A stretch of DNA of 64,000 nt from Chitinophagaceae bacterium. Its GTDB lineage: Bacteria > Bacteroidota > Bacteroidia > Chitinophagales > UBA10324. Position numbers and translations under genes: made by a program. Positions 1-9,750 of this stretch are shown here, piece after piece (position 1 is the stretch's first letter; each line of letters starts with the position of its first letter). The notes below the pieces were generated by a model. It had not been told where the DNA came from and searched no databases. It saw only the letters and a list, made by a program, of their open reading frames with translations. The stretch is taken from positions 682,001 to 746,000 of the forward strand of contig JADJAG010000008.1 in the NCBI GenBank assembly GCA_016704325.1. The letters run 5' to 3'.

Positions 1-1
1 C

Positions 2-370
2 AGAATACACAAATCCATCACAACTAATCAACCTCAAGCACGAAAATCTATCAAGCTTTTGAAAGCATATCGAGAACGGAACAATCTGAATATTCCTACG
101 ATCATTATTGATCAAGCAGTAGTTGAAGCTCTTGCTGAGACACAATATGGAGTCAGCAGTTCAATTTCTGAAAATCTCTTAAATAGCATGACTGTTTTGT
201 CAAGAAAGCTTCGTCAAAAATCATTTATTGATTTGGCAAATAGCAACAATAACCTTCATAAGAAACTTGATCAATCTGATAAGTTTATTGTCGCTGATCT
301 TATTGAGAGGGACATTCAAAGAGTCACAGAAAATCCAATGCACTTCAAGGAAATGTTCGACGTATTTTAA
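2..370 (+). CDS. Hypothetical protein, 5'-truncated by window edge
   Basis: The reading frame is open from the first bases of the window to a TAA at 368-370, so this is the C-terminal part (about 122 residues) of a longer gene. The stretch is helical and charged (AYRERNNLNIP near its start, then LSRKLRQKSF) with no transmembrane segment or motif I recognise. An internal TTG at 59 could serve as a start but nothing favours it over an upstream one. It is followed by 112 bp and then the start of a primase-like fragment, so it probably belonged to an older mobile element. Function unknown. Confidence 0.5.
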   Translation, partial: RIHKSITTNQPQARKSIKLLKAYRERNNLNIPTIIIDQAVVEALAETQYGVSSSISENLLNSMTVLSRKLRQKSFIDLANSNNNLHKKLDQSDKFIVADLIERDIQRVTENPMHFKEMFDVF

Positions 371-482
371 GATGCTTTTATTTTATGTTGACAAGAAAGT
401 TTCTTTGTATAATTCTTTGCCCGCATTAATAAAATATGAGTCAGTGAATGTGCATAGCAGTATCCAGTAAAGGAGTATTACA

Positions 483-638
483 GTGAATGCAGCACAAGCG
501 AAAGGAATATCTCTCAGCAATGTGTTAGCGCATTTAGGATTTCATCCGTACGAATACAGGAAATCCGAAAATGAAGCTTGGTATATTTCACCTTTCCGGG
601 CAGAGCCTCTTCGCCTGAAATCCATTTATCTTCAATGA
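483..638 (+). pseudogene. Toprim/CHC2-type primase N-terminal fragment
   Basis: GTG at 483 is preceded by a good ribosome-binding site (AAAGGAG, 8 nt upstream). The first 41 residues read like the start of the toprim-domain DNA primases carried on Bacteroidota mobile elements: a QAKGISLSNVLAHLGFHP helix, then WYISPFRAE, the lead-in to the CHC2 zinc-binding domain. After about position 604 the frame runs into antisense excisionase sequence and stops at 636-638, so zinc-binding and catalytic parts are all absent. This is the left half of a deletion or recombination junction. Family assignment is by recognition of the N-terminal motif only. Confidence 0.6.
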
Positions 639-720
639 TGTTGTTCTTCTCCTTCAGACGTTGAACAATTTCTTCGATGAGGGCATAAAAGGCTTCGTTT
701 TCAAGGCAAATTACCTCCAT
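514..720 (-). pseudogene. Excisionase-like HTH gene, truncated
   Basis: The first 39 codons (720 down to about 604) match almost residue for residue the start of the intact HTH protein at 44460-44729 (MEVICLENEAFYALIEE, then LKEKNN and EDKWISGEEA). The intact gene continues into a winged HTH; here the remaining codons are the antisense of the primase fragment and carry no HTH. The copy therefore lost its DNA-binding half in a rearrangement. It shows that an element closely related to the present island once occupied this site. Confidence 0.7.
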
Positions 721-765
721 AAATGATCATTTATAATCCAAAGAATCTGCATCTCAGTAAAATTC

Positions 766-1074
766 TCATCCCTCACTATCATAGGTGGCCCCACAACTGC
801 ACCATACACCTATCGTAACTTTTTTACTACAATTCATACATTCCCAATAATACTTCCACTTAGTATGTTTTTCTTTTGGAGAAAACCAACCTTTACTTAC
901 ATAAAACGTTTTTAAAAACGTTTGCTTGCAGATCCACGTTGTCGTTTGCGGAGTAGGCACGGATATATCACGGCCTGATACTAAACCTTGTCTGTCCCAT
1001 TGTAAATCTTTCTTAGTCTTTTCGATACAACTACAATAAAAATTAGAATGTTCTCCAACTGTAGGTTTTAACAT
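766..1074 (-). CDS. Hypothetical Cys-rich (zinc-ribbon-like) protein
   Basis: This 102-residue reading frame has three cysteine clusters: CSC near residue 14, CMNC near residue 79 and CSC near residue 92, with many Trp and Lys residues. The last two clusters are spaced like a small zinc ribbon (CxxC then CxC). There is no signal peptide or membrane segment. I do not recognise the family. It lies alone between the excisionase fragment and an element-end remnant, so it may be cargo of a vanished element. Its small size leaves some doubt that it is expressed. Confidence 0.45.
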   Translation of the reverse strand: MLKPTVGEHSNFYCSCIEKTKKDLQWDRQGLVSGRDISVPTPQTTTWICKQTFLKTFYVSKGWFSPKEKHTKWKYYWECMNCSKKVTIGVWCSCGATYDSEG

Positions 1075-1162
1075 ACTCTTATAACTTTTTAGATTGCAAA
1101 ATTACTGTATCAATAATACTAAACTCTAGACAATAATTTATACTCAATTAATGAGGATAGAT

Positions 1163-1218
1163 TTGTGGTACCATTGTGGTACCCAATAAAAAAACCCGAA
1201 CTAAAAAGTCCGGGTTTT
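1163..1218. other. Element-end remnant: twin 10-mers plus terminator hairpin
   Basis: Two copies of TTGTGGTACC (1163-1172, 1174-1183) at 11-bp spacing are followed by a GC hairpin (1191-1218) that, read on the minus strand, ends in a T run. The same layout sits beside the tRNA-like cores at 6809-6864 and 46033-46087. Here no tRNA sequence follows, so I read it as the end of a lost element. The twin 10-mers could be integrase or excisionase binding sites (inference). Confidence 0.5.
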
Positions 1219-1454
1219 CCTATACTCGCGCGCGAATGCAGATAAGCCATGCGGGAGGCGTGCGCTGCAACCTTTTCTTTTGTTCTTCTCATCTTGACCA
1301 TTGTCTTCATTCTTAATATTGCGATGCTTTCCATTTGTTAGCGCACACGAAACTTTGCCTCAATCCTTGTCTGCATTCGCGCGAGTCTGGGTTTGGAAGC
1401 TTGTGAAGATGGAACAGTAACAATAATCAGTACATAACCTTTCACCCTTGAAAT

Positions 1455-4400
1455 TTATTGCTTCATAAATTTTCCTTGAAAGTGTATTCCGCCTGATGAA
1501 ACTGAACAAATGAAATACAACCCATTCATCCAATCAGAAACGTCAATCCTTAAAGGCGATGAAGAAATTTCCTTCATAAAAATTTCCCTGCCTAAAATAT
1601 CTGTAATAACAAGCTTCTGATCCTGAAAGAACAATTGATCAATCCCCTGTACCATAATATATGTCGAGGCAGGATTAGGGTAGAGCAATAATTTTTGCGA
1701 ATAATATGCTGCTATACCACTTACCAATACAGGGAAATCTTCGCTCCATCCATCGCAATCAGTGGAATCAGTTACCTGCACAGAGTAAGCGCCACTAATG
1801 ATTGGAACATAACATTGAGTGGTAGCACCATTAACAGGAGCGCCATCTAAATACCAGTGATACGAAGTGAAAGGATCCGAGCATAACTGGTAGCCATCAA
1901 ATGTAATGGAGGGTATCGGAAAGATGATATTGTCATCAACAATTCCGTTGCAATCATCATCTATGCTATTGCAGATCTCGACCTGCTGAAATCGGTTGAG
2001 TAGTATAACGCCACAATTCCGCCCTGTAGTTCCTCCCTTCATTGCCATAAATTCGATGTTGCTGTCTGTCAGCAATAGCTCATAGTCTCTTATCCATCAC
2101 TTCCTGAAAAAGTGCAACTTAACATGGTGGCAAAAAGTGGTGTCCATCCGCCATAGTTCATCCGGTTGCTCGTAATTCTTTCGAACCGCATAGACCAGGT
2201 TCTTAGTCTTTTTTAGCTACGAAATATATTCATCGCCTTCCTGTAGTTGAACAGTAGTTGAAGTTTCGTCACCATTTGTTCGCCAAACACTTCCTGCTGA
2301 GTTGGTTGCAGAGGAAGTGAAAAACAAGGTACCGTTCAAGTCGGTAAGCAGGTTAGGCGAAAAGTCGGTAATACCTGGTGCAATATCTTTTACTAACTGT
2401 GTTCCGGCAGTCGTCCCGTCTGTTCGCCAGAGCTCAATTCCGTGGTTTTGATCCTTTGCACTGAAGTAAACATAACTTCCGGAAGCAGTGAAATGAGTGG
2501 GGTATGAGCTTTTATTGTTGCCACTAAAGATGTTTTGAGCAGGTAAGTGCCACCGGATGTTCCATCAGATACCCAGGGTCTTTCGCCTTCCGGATCTGTA
2601 GGTGGCAGAAAAAATAATTTCCCGTTCGCTGCTGTGATATAGGAAGGTTTTGAAGATCCTGCAGGATTAATATCGGCAACAAGTTGAGTGCCCGCTGCTG
2701 TTCCATCACTTTTCCAAAGCTCTTTATCACCGCTACCTCCGCTATTGAAATAAATCTCCCCATTATAAAGTGTAAGATAGTCCACATGAATATCGCGACC
2801 TTATACGTTCCTGTACCTGTTCCATCCGTTCTCCATAACTTGTCAGAGCGGCTGCGAAATACATAGCGTTATTGAGCACTACGGTGCCTCTTGAAAAATC
2901 AGGTTCAATTTCTTTCAGCTTAAAAGTTCCCGCAAGGGTTCCATCCGATTTCCAAAGTGCCATATCAGAAGATCCGGAACCGGTGACGGCAGCAAAGAAT
3001 CCTGATGAATTCAGGTGTTTGGACAAAGATCAAATAGTGCGTACCCACTAGGATTGGTCATCAAATGTTCGCTTCCGGCGGGAGTACCATCTGTGACCCA
3101 TAACTCATCTTTCATTGTATTTCCATAACCGACATTAAATAAGTATTTTCCTTCCTGCAATTTAACCATTTGATGAGGAATGAAGACTGATTTTGATTCA
3201 GGTTCACAGGAATAACATTCGTTCCGGCAGCAGTTCCATCGCTCACCCAAACCTCCTCATCATATTGATCAATGAAATACACTTTGTCTCCGGAAGACAC
3301 CATCTGATTAACACCAAATGTGGGTAATGAAGCAACCTCGTAAGTGCCTCATCCGTACCATCAGTAATAAACAGTCCATCATCAAACCCAAAAACCAGGG
3401 AATCGGCTGCAATAAAGGCTACTTTATCATTTAACTTTCTAAAAAATTTTGGATAAGATCCATCAGGGCCTGGCAGGATATCTTTAATCATGGTTGTACC
3501 TGCAGCTGTACCATCGCTTTTCCATGGTTCATTTCCATGGACCCCATCATTTGCGAAGAAGTAAGCTTCATTATCGATAATAGTAATCCCAAAATAGCCA
3601 GACTCAAAATCTAAACCATCATTAATACCGGGGTTAATATCTTTTACCATAATAGTTCCGGCAACGGTCCCGTCACTTACCCATAATTCGACGCCATGAA
3701 CGCCATCGTCTGCGACCATTATTAACTTCCCATTCAACAAATTCATATTTTGATGAAATTCGTAATCAAATGCGTGCAGGATTTGGGTTCCTGAAGCGGT
3801 GCCATCTGAATACCATAATCCGTACTCATCAGTACCTTGCTGTCAAAAACCAGGCTTTATCCTGGTAAGAAACCATTTTTGTAATAGGAGTAGCTCCACC
3901 TCCCGGTTCTCCTGTTTCCAGCACGAAAGTAGTTCCTGCTTCCGTTCCATCTGTTACATAAAGCCAGTCAGCCAGAGCAAAAAAAAGCTTGCCACCTGCC
4001 ACTGTTGCTCCGCTTATGCCGAAGTAATGAAAGGAGTCCTGCGTATAGTCAAATACTTTTGAAGTTCCTGAATCAGTTCCATCACTTCTCCAAAGATCAT
4101 AATGCACTGAATCAGGGTCAGTGCCTTCAAAATATACTATGTCGTCCATTACAATAAACTCATAAGGATTCAAAACCTTATCAGTTACCTTAAACGTTCC
4201 TGACTGTGTGCCATTGGTAACAAACAGCTTGTTTTGGTCTTCATCGTCACTGTTTACAGCGCTTCGATAATATAGTAGCCCATCGTTTATAATGCCGGGA
4301 AAAGGGTGAGCGCCGTAACCAGATATGAATAATCCTGGCTTTGCAACCTTCAATGTATGATCCGCAGTACCGTCTGTTTTCCACAGGTAAAGCCCATTAT

Positions 4401-4565
4401 TATCTTCCCCATTGAAATAAACAGCATCATTGAAATAAATAAAATCACCACGAAAATCAATTTCCTGATCGGTGATGGTATTCACATCCGCAACCAGGGA
4501 GGGTTCTGAGCGAAAGAATAATTAAAGAGAGCACCCAGAAAAACAAAAAGAGCTAATTCTTTCAT
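1455..4565 (-). pseudogene. ELWxxDGT-repeat secreted protein with T9SS sorting domain, frameshifted
   Basis: The start at 4565 gives a signal peptide (MKELALFVFLGALFNYSFAQ). What follows is a long series of repeats of the type ELWKSDGTAAGT, a family common in Bacteroidota surface proteins, then a MopE-like Asp/Cys motif (CNSIDDDCNGIVDD) and a C-terminal T9SS type A sorting domain (LLLYPNPAS ... GLYFICS). An intact gene would encode about 1,030 residues. The frame breaks repeatedly: near 4507, between 3829 and 3746, near 3300, 3240, 3010, 2770, 2390 and 2080. With that many lesions it is dead, even if one or two are sequencing errors. It would have been exported across both membranes. Confidence 0.85.
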
Positions 4566-4702
4566 ATAGTAAAATAAATGGTAAATCAAATGTATGGTAT
4601 ATTAAAGCAAAGAACAAGTACTGTCACAGCAATCATACAATCACCACATACCAAATCAAAATATTATAAAATACCTGTTATTATAACTGGATAGGACTTT
4701 TG

Positions 4703-4768
4703 AATTCCGCTGTGTCCCGCTACCTCCCCGCAAAACCTTGACGCGGAATACACGGCGGCGGTGTAACA
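4703..4768. repeat. Palindromic interspersed repeat, copy 1
   Basis: This runs from GAATTCCGCTGTGTCCCGC to ACACGGCGGCGG. It has the same ends and internal pairing (TGTCCCGC with GCGG.ACAC) as 6672-6743, while the loop differs. The two copies bracket the Fic pseudogene. It lies in the 4566-4858 gap, where I see no gene. Confidence 0.5.
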
Positions 4769-4858
4769 TTGAAATCTTTAAAAACAGTAAGAATTAAGAA
4801 ATATTAGTATTCTCCAATTCTTCACAGGATAGGCAAGAACTGCTGAATTCACCTTACC

Positions 4859-6282
4859 TTAAAGAAGGGAATCAAGATCAACCCTTTCTCTTTTAGCCCT
4901 ATTTATCAAAGAAGCCAGGAATTGCGCAAAAGGCTTAATATTCTGCTCAACACTTGCACTTTCTAAAGTGCTCATATACTTTTCCCGTTCAGCTAATGGA
5001 ATAATCGTCCATGGATAACCGCCTGATGCAAGCATTGCATTCATCAGAAACCTTCCTATTCGTCCATTGCCATCGGGGTATGGATGTATATAAACAAAAA
5101 TAAAATGACCCAGCACCACCCTTACTGCCGGTTCCTTTTCATGGGTAAGCAACTCAAAAAAGTCGGCATAGCGTCAGCGCACTGCAGCTGCATTAAGTGG
5201 CACATGCATCGAACGGCGAATAAAAACAGGACTATTCCGGTATCCCTGCAAGATCAGCCGGTTTCAGTATTCCGGCAGTTACACTCGCTCCAAACATTTC
5301 ACGGTACCAGGTGCTATGATCACGACCTGCAACCTTTCCCGGATTCGTACCCTTTAAAATAGTTTGAATACTATTTTGCACCGCCTGATAGGCCTGCCAA
5401 TAGCCCTCTTGCCGCCATTGCATTAACATGATTACGATCGTTTTCATTATCGTCAGGTCTCCATTTACCACTGCGAACCAGATCGATAATTTCAGGGCTT
5501 ACACGATAACCTTCGATGGACAAAGAATTATATGCATCCAGAACATATATATCCGCTACCTTTTTCAGATAAGAGTCTATGCTTTTCGGCAGTCCCGGGG
5601 AAGTTGGAAAAACCCTAATGATGGGTTCGCGCATGGATTCCACATTAACTGAATTCGGTTTACATAAGGAGATCGCTCACGTGAAGAAATCAGCATCGGC
5701 CCTGATGCTTCGAAAAGGATCTTTCTCCCGAACATCATATCCTGCCGTGCGCATTCCATTTAAAATATCGTCAGCAATTTGCTTGCGACCGATATTTCGA
5801 AAGGCGCCTGCAAGACGACCCGCGATAGTGCTATGACCGTTTTCCAGTAAAGGTTTTAAAAGTTCGGATGCATCCCGGATACTGAGTAACGCTGTACGAG
5901 CTTCCGTCGGGTTGCGGCGATAAAAGTCTTCAGCGCAATTGATGAGGGCAACAGGCAGAGAAAAAACAACCGAATCCGTTTTGATCAATAAAACGTCGGA
6001 TTTATTTGGCATCGCGGCCCGCATTTCCAGCAACGATGTTCCATGTATCAGTTTTGTTATCTGATTTCTGGCCTTTGGAGAGCGCACAAGTAGCTGGGGA
6101 ACGATAGTACTGTTTCCGGAGTGCAGCCGAACGGAATCTTCCGGCGAAAAAAAACCTTCTTTGATAAGGCGCTCCCTGTGAACACGACTGAGTTGAACAG
6201 ATCGGATGGCAACAAAGCCCTGATCTTGTATGCGTTTCAGCAGTTCAAGAGATGAAGCAAGTTTCTCTGAGGGTTTTGCCAT
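4859..6282 (-). pseudogene. Fic family protein (AMP-transferase), degraded
   Basis: The N-terminus (start 6282, MAKPSEKLASSLELLKRIQD) is the winged-helix region of the large Fic family of about 500 residues. The C-terminal piece (4859-5152) keeps a full Fic catalytic motif, HPYPDGNGRIGR, which in working enzymes transfers AMP or a similar group to a target hydroxyl. In between, the frame shifts at about 5680, 5600-5370, 5235 and 5155. Near residue 43 a block of about 55 residues present in relatives is missing (GFF runs straight into SPEDSVRLHSGN). The gene is not functional. Fic genes of this type are often toxin-antitoxin or island cargo, which fits the location. Confidence 0.8.
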
Positions 6283-6303
6283 AGTTTGCCTGCAAAGATA
6301 GTT

Positions 6304-6362
6304 ATTAGCTTATTCTGCTGTACTATTATTAGCTTATTGTGCTGTATTGTTTTTAGCTTATT
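6304..6362. promoter_or_regulatory. Three 24-bp-phased repeats upstream of the Fic gene
   Basis: TTAGCTTATT occurs at 6305, 6329 and 6353, exactly 24 bp apart, just before the Fic start at 6282 (minus strand). TGCTGTA follows the first two copies. Such phasing suggests a cooperative operator; the Fic N-terminal winged helix is the obvious candidate to bind it (inference). Confidence 0.5.
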
Positions 6363-6423
6363 TTGAAAATATTAATGAGCATGTTATGAGCCATTCTCTT
6401 GCTTATCCAATACGCTATTTCCA

Positions 6424-6535
6424 GGTACCCACTTCGCCAATAAAAAAGCCGAATATTTCTATCCAGCTTTCATTATGTTGCGGAGGGCAGGACTCGAACC
6501 TGCGTTCGCCCTGGCGAATATGAACCCACTTCCGC
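6424..6535. other. Element-end remnant with tRNA-fMet-like core
   Basis: A GGTACCC site, an A-rich run with a weak stem (AAAGC/GCTTT) and then, from about 6477, a sequence matching the 3' end of the initiator tRNA (TTGCGGAGG.CAGGACTCGAACCTGCG) with one extra G. After that the match is replaced by a TTCGCC/GGCGAA hairpin and TATGAACCCA. That replaced form resembles the degenerate tRNA copies at 46202-46368, so this att-like remnant derives from a pseudo-tRNA version rather than from the intact gene. Confidence 0.5.
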
Positions 6536-6671
6536 TCACTACTTGTATTCTAAGTCAATCCTTTTCTTAATTGATTCCCGTCCTTGCCCTGACTTATAGA
6601 ATTTTGCACCTCCGCCCTTTCTCTACTGACGGGATTGAGGAGAGACAACGAGACACGGAAGAAGCGCTATG

Positions 6672-6743
6672 AATTCCCCCGTGTCCCGCTGGCTCACAGC
6701 ACAAATCCACTTGCGGAGACACGGCGGCGGAGTCGAATTCCTT
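6672..6743. repeat. Palindromic interspersed repeat, copy 2
   Basis: GAATTC ends bracket an imperfect palindrome (CCGTGTCCCGC with GCGGAGACACGG). It is the second copy of the element at 4703-4768. Confidence 0.5.
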
Positions 6744-6808
6744 TTCTCTCACGCCACCAAGTTATTTGTCTAATGTTGACAAGGTCACCTTATTTAATTC
6801 TTAGGCTA

Positions 6809-6864
6809 TTGTGGTACCATTGTGGTACCAAATAAAAAAACCCGGACTAAAAAAGTCCGGGTTT
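6809..6864. other. Element-end remnant: twin 10-mers and tRNA terminator
   Basis: TTGTGGTACC occurs at 6809-6818 and 6820-6829. It is followed by a perfect 11-bp hairpin (6838-6848 with 6854-6864) that, read on the minus strand, is followed by seven Ts. This would terminate transcription of a tRNA whose 3' end abuts at 6872. It is the right-end architecture of an element lying to the left of the present island. Confidence 0.6.
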
Positions 6865-6869
6865 CTCTG

Positions 6870-6918
6870 TGTTGCGGAGGCAGGACTCGAACCTGCGACC
6901 TTTGGGTTATGAGCCCAA
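6870..6918. other. Left attachment site of the island (49-bp direct repeat)
   Basis: These 49 bp are identical to 46093-46141 and correspond to the 3' half of the initiator tRNA, from the anticodon loop to the discriminator base. Beyond 6918 the tRNA match stops. The copy is therefore the displaced chromosomal tRNA end left behind when the island integrated. The repeat-to-repeat distance is 39,223 bp. Confidence 0.85.
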
Positions 6919-7015
6919 GTTATTCTGGTTTGATCTGTACTGAAATGGTTCGATTTACCAGTGATTCTCCTATGAGACCCGCAAAAATTATTTCAAAAAA
7001 CGACAAGCAAACCCG

Positions 7016-7040
7016 TGAAATGTTGTACCTATGTTGTACC
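7016..7040. repeat. Terminal direct repeat of the island, left copy
   Basis: A 25-bp sequence holding two copies of ATGTTGTACC at 11-bp spacing, identical to 46029-46053. It lies between the left att site and the integrase start. The position at both ends and the twin-site form suggest integrase arm-type or excisionase binding sites (inference). Confidence 0.6.
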
Positions 7041-7064
7041 TTTAAGATGTAAAAACAAGTAGTC

Positions 7065-8279
7065 ATGGCATCGGTAAAAGTGGTACTTCGTAAAAAAATG
7101 AACAGCGACGGGACCTACCCCCTCGCCGTTCGCGTGACCAAAGATAGGAAATCTTCCTACATCTACACGGGACAACATTTAAAGATGAAAGATTGGGACT
7201 CCAAAGAGAAGTGTGTTAGGAAATCACATCCCAATTCTGTCTGGTTAAATAACTTCCTGGTCGCAAAGCTTTCAGAGGCCAACCAAAAATTCCTGGAACT
7301 GGAAACCCAACGTGACGGTGTCTCTTCTAAGACAGTACGGCAAGTTCTCAGGCCGAAAACCAGTGGACAGACTTTTTTCGCTCAGGCCGCGATGTATTTG
7401 AATAATTTCAAGCTGGCAGGAAAGTACAACCGGTTCCATCCGGAACAGTCCAGGTTAGGTAAGTTTCGTGAATTTTTAAAAGGTGATGACATCGCCTTTC
7501 AGGATATTACCGTTCCACTGTTGAATAAATTCAAGGCTTATTTGAAAGGTGCTCAAAAGATGTCGGAACGCTCCATCGTTAACCACATGGTTTTGATCAG
7601 AACGATTTACAACCAGGCAATAGATGGCAATGTCGTTGATGGAAAATATTATCCCTTTGGTAAGGGTAAGATCAGCATCCGTCTACCTAATTCGTTAAAG
7701 ATCGGATTGACTCCGGAAGAAGTTAAGTTACTGGAAAGTGCAAAGATTGAAGAAGCCTATCTCAATCATGCTCGGAATGTATGGCTCTTCTCCTTCTATT
7801 TTGCAGGAATGCGTGTCTCGGATGTTTTTAGGCTCCGCTGGTCAGATTTTCAAAATGAGCGCCTATTCTATTCAATGGGTAAAAATGACAAGCCTGGGTC
7901 GCTTAAAATCCCTGAGAAGGCTATAAAAATACTTTCTCAGTATGAAGAAAGGAAAAGAAGTGCCGATGACCTGATTTTTCCTGAGTTGAAAATTCTTTCA
8001 GACTTGTCAGATACTTATGAGGTTCAACGGAAGATCTCTTATGCGGTTGAAAGAATAGATAAAGCGCTCAAGAAAGTGGCAGCACTCGCCGGTGTTGAAA
8101 AGAAAATGACCATGCACATTGCCCGGCATACGTTCGGGAATATTTCTGGAGAAAAAATTCCGATTCAAATGCTGCAGAAACTCTATCGACATTCATCTGT
8201 TACAACTACCATTGCATATCAGGCAAACTTTATTCACAAAGACGTGGACAGTGCACTGGATGCTGTAATTGGATTATAA
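7065..8279 (+). CDS. Tyrosine-type site-specific integrase
   Basis: This 404-residue enzyme cuts and rejoins DNA between the element's att site and the 3' end of the tRNA-fMet gene. It has the usual Bacteroidota layout: an N-terminal arm-binding domain (about 1-90), a SAM-like core-binding domain (about 100-195) and the catalytic domain (about 210-400). The catalytic set is visible: Arg250 in FAGMRVSD, His351 and Arg354 in HIARHTFGN, His376 in LYRHSSV and nucleophile Tyr385 in TTIAYQ. Length is normal and the frame is intact. It starts 147 bp inside the left att repeat and reads into the island, the standard position for an integrase of a tRNA-borne island. Confidence 0.95.
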   Translation: MASVKVVLRKKMNSDGTYPLAVRVTKDRKSSYIYTGQHLKMKDWDSKEKCVRKSHPNSVWLNNFLVAKLSEANQKFLELETQRDGVSSKTVRQVLRPKTSGQTFFAQAAMYLNNFKLAGKYNRFHPEQSRLGKFREFLKGDDIAFQDITVPLLNKFKAYLKGAQKMSERSIVNHMVLIRTIYNQAIDGNVVDGKYYPFGKGKISIRLPNSLKIGLTPEEVKLLESAKIEEAYLNHARNVWLFSFYFAGMRVSDVFRLRWSDFQNERLFYSMGKNDKPGSLKIPEKAIKILSQYEERKRSADDLIFPELKILSDLSDTYEVQRKISYAVERIDKALKKVAALAGVEKKMTMHIARHTFGNISGEKIPIQMLQKLYRHSSVTTTIAYQANFIHKDVDSALDAVIGL

Positions 8280-8289
8280 ATGATAAAAC

Positions 8290-9361
8290 ATGAAAAGAGC
8301 AGATCAATTTAACTACCCTTGTTTTTATCCAGACGAATTTGAAGAATCAGGAAAGCGGTTCTTCGATTCGTATCGATTAGCAGTGCATGCTAATAGTCCA
8401 ACCTCTAAGATGACGGGGTTGAGAGACAAATCATTTCGCACCTGCCGGTTTTGCAAAAAGAAAATGCCTCAAGTGACATTTAATAATGATGCTCATATAA
8501 TTCCGCAGTTTTTGGGAAATAAGTATTTGATCTCGGATTTTGAGTGTGATAGCTGCAATGCCCTATTCAGTAAATATGAAAGTGATTTCGCTCGATTCCT
8601 GGGAATCCATCGGGCGATGTTAGTCGAAGAAAAATCTTTAAAATTCAACTCATCGGATAAAAATCTTTTTGTCCAAAGCTCGCCAGACTCGGACGGACAT
8701 TTTATTTCAATGAAACGTGTTAGTGATAGCAATGCATTTGAATTTGATAAGGAAAATCAGTTGGTAAAGGTGAACTATACGAAAGGAGTTTATAGACCTA
8801 TCAATGTATACAAGTCTCTTTTAAAAATTGCACTATCGATCTTTGATCCTCATTCCGTTCAGGATCATTACGCGGCGTTCACATTTCTTAGGGATCAACG
8901 TGATTCAATGATGACAGGCTTCGAAATACTTTACCTCTTACACGATGCCACTAACATTTTATTACCAGGAGCCTACTGCAATGCTGTTTCGAAAAAAAGA
9001 TCCGGCTCAAAATTTATTTACTCATGTCTTTGCGCTCATGGTGATGAATCATATTTTTCAAATAGTCGTTCCTTTCAACTATAATGATGCTAAATTCCGT
9101 AGACCTGGTTTTGTGGAAACCCTCTGGTGTCCTCCACTATTTGGTGATACGACCAAAATCCAACCGATTTTTTCTGAATCCAAACTGTTCGATTCCTCCA
9201 AACCCATCACAGATGAGAAAGGTACATTTGTTTTTCATCAGGATGCCCAAATGTTTGAAGAAATAACCTTTCTCGATAAGGTTACAGGAAAGCCGTTTAC
9301 TGAAAAATTTGATCCGAGCAAAATAGCCAGCATAGAATTTTTAAGAAAGAAAATTCAGTAA
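8290..9361 (+). CDS. HNH-endonuclease-like protein, frameshifted at an A7 run
   Basis: The gene begins 10 bp after the integrase. Residues about 52-100 carry CRFCKKK ... HIIPQFLGN ... CDSCNALF, the CxxC/H/CxxC pattern of HNH-type nucleases that use a zinc-stabilised beta-beta-alpha fold. The first frame stops at 9084, but from 8993 the next frame continues sensibly (KKDPAQNLFTHVFALMVMNH) to 9361. The switch is in seven As at 8992-8998, and removing one A joins the frames into a protein of about 356 residues. This is either a real inactivation, slippage or a sequencing indel. Substrate unknown; cargo nuclease or defence is likely. Confidence 0.7.
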
Positions 9362-9441
9362 TCATTCTTCTTTTCATTAGCAATCCGCAATTTTTTTTAT
9401 GGCAACTATAGGTTTTTAAATAGGTAATATAGGTTTGTCGT

Positions 9442-9540
9442 CCAAACTTTACGTGATTTTTTACCAAAGTACACGTGTGCTTAAAGAAAACTTACCAAAC
9501 TTCACGTGGAATTATGTTCGGAACTACCAAACTTCAAGTG
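9442..9540. repeat. Four iteron-like repeats
   Basis: Four 14-bp direct repeats of consensus CCAAACTTCACGTG lie at 9442, 9464, 9495 and 9527, with spacings of 22, 31 and 32 bp. The second and fourth copies have small changes. All are in the same orientation, in a gap with no convincing gene other than the radC remnant. Clustered repeats like these usually bind a protein (replication initiator, recombinase or regulator); which one is not evident. Confidence 0.55.
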
Positions 9541-9542
9541 AG

Positions 9543-9691
9543 TTAAATAATGCCTTCATCGGCAAAAGAGTAATATCTTTCGGTGGTTATAATCACATGG
9601 TCAAGGATATTGAGGTCAAGCAATTTTCCACCTTGGCAATCTTTCTTTGTTAAATCAATTTCAGTGGAACTTGGCGTTTTGTTACTGCATG
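9543..9691 (-). pseudogene. radC C-terminal remnant
   Basis: Read on the minus strand the sequence ends in LLDLNILDHVIITTERYYSF followed by ADEGII and a stop at 9543-9545, the typical C-terminus of RadC/JAB-domain proteins, preceded by TPSSTEIDLTKK. Upstream of about 9680 the metal-binding HxHP region is scrambled and the frame closes. RadC homologues are frequent passengers of mobile islands. The remnant is about 45 codons and cannot be functional. Confidence 0.7.
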
Positions 9692-9750
9692 AGGAGATTT
9701 CCAATTTCCGATCTTTTTAAGTTGCTTTACAGTCAAAATTCAACAATCTT

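Noticed and set aside
1119..1334. Minus-strand reading frame of 71 codons
   Set aside because: It covers the terminator hairpin and twin 10-mers and shows no coding character.
6822..7052. Small plus-strand reading frame with CCGGRTRTCDL
   Set aside because: It is a translation of the terminator and tRNA core; the same peptide appears at 46012-46230 for the same reason.
9435..9653. Plus-strand reading frame over the iterons
   Set aside because: It is antisense to the radC remnant and consists partly of the direct repeats.
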